Of a DNA stretch of 64,000 bases, positions 60,717 through 64,000 are shown in pieces. A program made the position numbers and the translations under genes. Every line of letters starts with the position of its first letter. Position 1 is the first letter of the stretch. The notes below the pieces were generated by a model that ran no database searches, had not been told where the DNA came from, and saw only the letters and a list, made by a program, of their open reading frames with translations. This DNA is from DAOTXS01 sp034435055 (GTDB lineage Bacteria > Chloroflexota > Anaerolineae > UBA4142), in NCBI GenBank assembly GCA_034435055.1, contig DAOTXS010000060.1, forward strand, positions 23,227 through 87,226, read 5' to 3'.

Positions 60717-61412
60717 TCATTTCATAATAGGATACCATTTGCAAAATGAATCAGGCACTCGGTCAATATTGACCATGATCTTCGGACGACGCGGTGTTCC
60801 ATCCGAGTTTCGCATTCCTTCTTGAAAAAATTTCAGCCATTTGTCTTTTAACCCAATCATTATATCTTCAGGATTTGCCAAAGCAAACACCACGTAATTT
60901 TGAACCGAGAACGATTTTTTACGAGACCTTGACGGCGCTCCGCGAGCTATGCGTTTTCTTTCATAATCGCTAATTTCTCCCTTGAGAGCATTGTGCCATT
61001 TTCGGAAGGAGCCGTCGGTGTCAAAAACCGCAATGCCACAACAAATAATGAAGCCGATGCTTCCTTTATCTTCAATACAAGCTGTGATTGCTTCTCGGTC
61101 ATTCAAAATTGCCCAAGGTTTATTGATGCCTTTACTACTCTTCGTTACGTGAACCTTCAAATCCCAAACGTGCTTGAGCTGATAATCAAAATCGACGTTT
61201 TGAAAATTCGGACCGGTATCACCACCCAATTTCTTTTTTAGGATCGATTTTGCGGCAGATTCAAAGTACCAACCGATCCATTCCATCTGACGCCATTGAT
61301 AATCAGCACGCTTGAGTTCTTCGATACAATTTTTCCCATCCCATTTTGCTGGAATTTGGCTGATCAAAGATTGAACTATCTTTTCTCCTTCCACAAGCAT
61401 TGCGCGATTCAC
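60717..61412 (-). CDS. Candidate type II restriction endonuclease (RM system 2)
   Basis: 231 residues. GTG start at 61412 with GGAGG 6 nt ahead. No family I can name, but QNVDFDYQLKHVWDLKVHVT has the D-(x)n-D-x-K pattern of PD-(D/E)xK nucleases (DLK), and the C-terminus KIMVNIDRVPDSFCKWYP is basic. Location downstream of a controller gene and methylase strongly suggests the cutting subunit. Specificity unknown. AT-rich relative to neighbours. Reads into radA. Confidence 0.7.
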   Translation of the reverse strand: MNRAMLVEGEKIVQSLISQIPAKWDGKNCIEELKRADYQWRQMEWIGWYFESAAKSILKKKLGGDTGPNFQNVDFDYQLKHVWDLKVHVTKSSKGINKPWAILNDREAITACIEDKGSIGFIICCGIAVFDTDGSFRKWHNALKGEISDYERKRIARGAPSRSRKKSFSVQNYVVFALANPEDIMIGLKDKWLKFFQEGMRNSDGTPRRPKIMVNIDRVPDSFCKWYPIMK

Positions 61413-61443
61413 TTGCCACCTCCATTTTGAAAACCCGAATGCC

Positions 61444-61647
61444 CTATCGCAACAAATCGATAACTTGCATTTCAAGTGCCTGAGCAAGTTTTTGAATGGT
61501 TTTCAAAGATACATTTCGCTTTCCTGATTCGATTCCCGCCAGGTAACTCCGATGAAGCCCTGACCGCACAGCTAGATCAGACTGCGTCATCTGCAATTTC
61601 TGTCGCCGCTTTTTGATATTGTTTCCTAATATCTGAGCTATTTGCAT
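61444..61647 (-). CDS. XRE-family controller (C) protein
   Basis: 67 residues: RRQKLQMTQSDLAVRSGLHR then GIESGKRNVSLKTIQKLAQA is the standard HTH of restriction-modification controller proteins. A C-box lies upstream. It should time expression of the nuclease after the methylase. Confidence 0.88.
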   Translation of the reverse strand: MQIAQILGNNIKKRRQKLQMTQSDLAVRSGLHRSYLAGIESGKRNVSLKTIQKLAQALEMQVIDLLR

Positions 61648-61664
61648 TCAAACGCCTCGCGTCT

Positions 61665-61673
61665 ACTATAAGT
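61665..61673 (-). promoter_or_regulatory. C-box operator upstream of controller gene
   Basis: ACTTATAGT (minus strand), a close match to the C-box ACTTATAGTC type, centred 21 nt before the ATG. Only one clear box is seen. Confidence 0.6.
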
Positions 61674-61675
61674 AA

Positions 61676-61720
61676 CAAATAAAATGAAATCCCTTGCTCG
61701 CAATTCGGGCAAGGGGTTTC
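61676..61720 (-). terminator. Terminator between methylase and controller genes
   Basis: GAAATCCCTTGCTCG and CGGGCAAGGGGTTTC pair around CAATT with few mismatches; on the minus strand ATTTTATTTG follows. It separates the methylase transcript from the controller-nuclease transcript. Confidence 0.65.
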
Positions 61721-61765
61721 GGTAAATTGTACCAGTTTGATTTAGCCAATCACATCCTCGACACG

Positions 61766-62755
61766 CTAGGTCTTTATTTTCTTTCGCTTTGATTTGGCAT
61801 ATCTTCTTGGCCGTTCAAGCAACAACATTTGCTTGCCAGATTTCCGGGGCTCTTTCTGGCGGGTTTCTATGCTCGGCAATAGTTTAGGTTCTCCGCTTGG
61901 ATCATCCAAGCCAATTTTCTCAAACACGGCTATTAATTGCTTGGGACGAATGGACAGCGGTTCTCGCAAACGTCGCATCGACAGTTGGACATATTTTTCA
62001 ATCACCTCAAAACCAACAAATTCGCGACCGAGCCATCGCGCTACTTTGGTCGTTTGTCCTGATCCCACAAAGGGATCCAGAATTAACTCACCGGGGTAAG
62101 AGTACATCGTAATCAAACGGTAGGGGATTTCTTCAGGAAATGGACACGGATGATCTAGCAGATCTGGAGGAACCGGCGCAATGTGCCAAATATTATTTGC
62201 CGTATCCATTGTGAATAGACGGTTGATCGGAAAAGCCGCTGACGTTTTTTCGGACGCATTGCGCTCTTTATAGATCGGATCGCCCGGTTTTCGAAAGATT
62301 AGGATGTATTCTGTCATAATATTGGGATAATAATAACCGGGATACGGTTTTTGAATTGTAACGCCAGCACGTTTCACGCCTGCCGTACATTTATGCCAAA
62401 TAATATCCTGATGAAATTCCCATCCACGGCGGGTTAATCTTGTCGTTAGATCAAATGGCACAGGGTAATGTTTGCCATCAAGCAAAACCGTGCCAATGAT
62501 AATTGCACAGAATCCGCCTGGTTTTGTGACTCGGAACACTTCGCCAAAGATTCGTTCAAGCCAATCTAAATAATCGGAATACTCTGCATAACCGTTGGCA
62601 TAAGCACGCGTACGATAATGCTGACTCTTATCCGTTGCGTGAATATCATAATCGATAGCGTTCCAGTATGGAGGTGAAGTTACCGTCAACGCTACAGTGT
62701 TATCGCCCAGCTCAGTCATATGCTCGCACGAATGATTATAAATTTGATTTGCCAT
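61766..62755 (-). CDS. DNA methyltransferase, SPPY class (RM system 2)
   Basis: 329 residues. Catalytic SPPY (27-30, TSPPYWN) near the N-terminus and SAM motif DPFVGSGQTT toward the C-terminus: beta-class order, as in N4-cytosine or some N6-adenine methylases. ATG at 62755 has an AAGG site. Protects the host from the RM-2 nuclease. Has its own promoter and terminator. Basic tail (RPRRYAKSKRKKIKT). Confidence 0.88.
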   Translation of the reverse strand: MANQIYNHSCEHMTELGDNTVALTVTSPPYWNAIDYDIHATDKSQHYRTRAYANGYAEYSDYLDWLERIFGEVFRVTKPGGFCAIIIGTVLLDGKHYPVPFDLTTRLTRRGWEFHQDIIWHKCTAGVKRAGVTIQKPYPGYYYPNIMTEYILIFRKPGDPIYKERNASEKTSAAFPINRLFTMDTANNIWHIAPVPPDLLDHPCPFPEEIPYRLITMYSYPGELILDPFVGSGQTTKVARWLGREFVGFEVIEKYVQLSMRRLREPLSIRPKQLIAVFEKIGLDDPSGEPKLLPSIETRQKEPRKSGKQMLLLERPRRYAKSKRKKIKT

Positions 62756-62791
62756 CACAAACCTTGCGCCTTTTTATTTTATCTTGCACAT

Positions 62792-62820
62792 ATTGTAGCT
62801 GAGAAACACATTTTTGACAA
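62792..62820 (-). promoter_or_regulatory. Promoter of RM-2 methylase
   Basis: TTGTCA (62820-62815), 17 nt, TACAAT (62797-62792). Confidence 0.75.
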
Positions 62821-62847
62821 GACACTATCCAGTTGCGGCTTGATATT

Positions 62848-63741
62848 TCATCTGATTCCATACACCTGTCTCGGTGCAAGATATTCCGGAAACCGGTCAA
62901 GCAACGCCTTGCGCGCGGTATAGCATAAATGACACGCATCGACGTACGCGTCTCCGTGCGGAACATCGAACGCGCGCACGAGTTCCGCGGGACCGCCTTC
63001 CAGCAACGGCGCGAGAATCGGATGCTGGCGTGCGGCGAAATTCTTGACGAGCGTTGACAGTGGCGTTTGCCACGCATTCCCCATCGATATGCCCTGACAC
63101 AAATGCACATTCCCGTACGCGTCGATGTGTACGCGCCCAGGATTTTCCAGTTCCTCGTGCGGGCATTCGGCAAACTCTCGCCAAGCGACGCGCGGCAAAT
63201 CCCGGGTCAATTTTTCCGCCGCTCTGCCGCGAAACATCACGTTGCCGCCAACCACCGGCGCGCCTTTCTCACGCGGCGCGTTTGTGGCGACGGTCGGCTT
63301 GGCGATGCAAATCGAATCGACCGGCAAGCCGAGTTTGCGCGCGGCGCGCATCGCACGCTTGGCAGAATTATCCTCGTCGCTAAAGTGAAACGCGTCGTCG
63401 CTGATACTGAGATCGGCGATGCCAAGTTCGGCGAGCGGCTTGAGCCACAACGCCGCATCGTCTTCGGTCGTCGCAAAGTACGCGTTTGTTACGATGCCAA
63501 CCTTGAACCCAGCATCGCGTGCAAGCCGGACGCTTTCGATCAAGAGGGGATAAAACAGAAACGCTTCGCCGCCTTCGTAGTAAATCGATTTGATCGTGCC
63601 GATCTTGCGCGCTTCGTCCAGCACTTGGACAACTTGTTGGAGCGCGAACGTGCCTTCCGCAAACGGACTGCCGAACACGAAACAATGATCGCACTCGAAC
63701 GCGCATTTGTACGTGAGCAGAAAATGGATTCCCGTTAGCAT
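62848..63741 (-). CDS. Radical SAM protein with SPASM-like Cys
   Basis: 297 residues. CxxxCxxC is Cys13-Cys17-Cys20 (CAFECDHC), GGEAFLF binds SAM. Late cysteines CQGISMGNAW and CHLCYTARK suggest an extra cluster. Its partner peptide or substrate is not visible; no small peptide precursor gene found adjacent. GGAGG before ATG. Confidence 0.87.
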   Translation of the reverse strand: MLTGIHFLLTYKCAFECDHCFVFGSPFAEGTFALQQVVQVLDEARKIGTIKSIYYEGGEAFLFYPLLIESVRLARDAGFKVGIVTNAYFATTEDDAALWLKPLAELGIADLSISDDAFHFSDEDNSAKRAMRAARKLGLPVDSICIAKPTVATNAPREKGAPVVGGNVMFRGRAAEKLTRDLPRVAWREFAECPHEELENPGRVHIDAYGNVHLCQGISMGNAWQTPLSTLVKNFAARQHPILAPLLEGGPAELVRAFDVPHGDAYVDACHLCYTARKALLDRFPEYLAPRQVYGIR

Positions 63742-63773
63742 TGCGCCTCCTCAAAACAAAAAGTCGCAAGGTC

Positions 63774-63782
63774 ATTATAGCA
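63774..63782 (-). promoter_or_regulatory. Extended -10 promoter of radical SAM gene
   Basis: TGCTATAAT on the minus strand (63782-63774), 33 nt before the ATG. The rest of 63783-63939 holds nothing recognisable. Confidence 0.5.
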
Positions 63783-63939
63783 CCAGACTGCCAAAACGCA
63801 TTTATCGGCATTGTCCCTCAATCGATTTTTCGAACCAAACCAAACACTTGCGCGAACGAATCTTTGACTAGGGCAATCGCATTTGGAGGAATTAAGCGAT
63901 TTTGTGCGATAATTAGTGCATCTCTCCAGGAGGGACACT

Positions 63940-64000
63940 ATGACGCCCAAGACTCATCAAACGATCACCAAGTATTTCGCATCTCTCAAAGACCCACGTG
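63940..64000 (+). mobile_element. ISAs1-family transposase, first 20 codons
   Basis: MTPKTHQTITKYFASLKDPR matches the ISAs1 transposase N-terminus (FASLKDPR). AGGAGGGA precedes the ATG. The rest lies outside the window; the IS left end should be just upstream, around 63.8-63.93 kb. Confidence 0.75.

Noticed and set aside
60705..60720. ATGAGGT/ACCTCAT palindrome at the radA start
   Set aside because: Probably only the coincidence of stop, ribosome site and start; the loop is too short for a useful hairpin.
1..64000. CRISPR arrays, prophage, rRNA
   Set aside because: No regularly spaced direct repeats, phage structural genes or rRNA sequence seen.

Overview
The window looks like chromosomal DNA of a Chloroflexota bacterium, probably Anaerolineae-like. 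This is inferred from the gene mix: a kinase joined to an FGE-like domain, LiaF-like and DUF4139 envelope proteins, a TGS-uridine kinase, a cyclic-di-AMP receptor next to tmk, and an Asp-type MurA. The intergenic palindromes and frequent TTG/GTG starts fit too. No rRNA, CRISPR or prophage is visible. One tRNA (Gly-CCC) is present.

Layout. 1-9.3 kb: a minus-strand DUF1232 gene and the start of an HTH gene, a divergent GH18 hydrolase, then a minus-strand run (ilvA-like dehydratase, EamA, HAD, MFS, M55 peptidase, GT-C-like membrane protein, thioesterase). 9.3-25.4 kb: mutL, a LiaF-like protein, a phosphorylase-like protein of unknown role, YdcF, an ArsR regulator, acyl-CoA dehydrogenase, FmdB, the tmk-darA pair, a large R3H/AAA ATPase, DUF4332, small membrane and lipoproteins, a DeoC-like protein lacking the catalytic lysine, DUF4139 and a methyltransferase. 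25.4-32.1 kb: gyrA with an overlapping dam-type methylase and PLD nuclease (restriction-modification candidate 1), then upp and dCMP deaminase. 32-45.6 kb: TGS-uridine kinase, degenerate AbiEii-like gene, tRNA-Gly, lgt, ychF, a GIY-YIG gene between two repeat halves, murA, parA, a nine-heme cytochrome and an RNA methyltransferase. 45.6-54.4 kb: a fatty-acid beta-oxidation operon (fadN-type, thiolase, a small membrane protein, acyl-CoA ligase) with a consensus promoter and a palindromic operator, then the kinase and a dienelactone hydrolase. 54.4-60.7 kb: the conserved radA-yacL-cysS-rlmB cluster plus a glycosyltransferase. 60.7-62.8 kb: a controller-type restriction-modification system (2). 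62.8-64 kb: a radical SAM gene and the first 20 codons of an ISAs1 transposase.

Themes. At least six copies of a TGTCATTGCGAGC-ended palindromic element lie between genes, and one is inserted in frame inside mutL. Other spacer palindromes supply the C-terminal codons of tmk and fmdB. Several genes have a -10 box only 6-7 nt before the start codon, so they are probably leaderless. lgt is accompanied by three lipobox proteins. Sequence bounds were read by eye; no searches were run.
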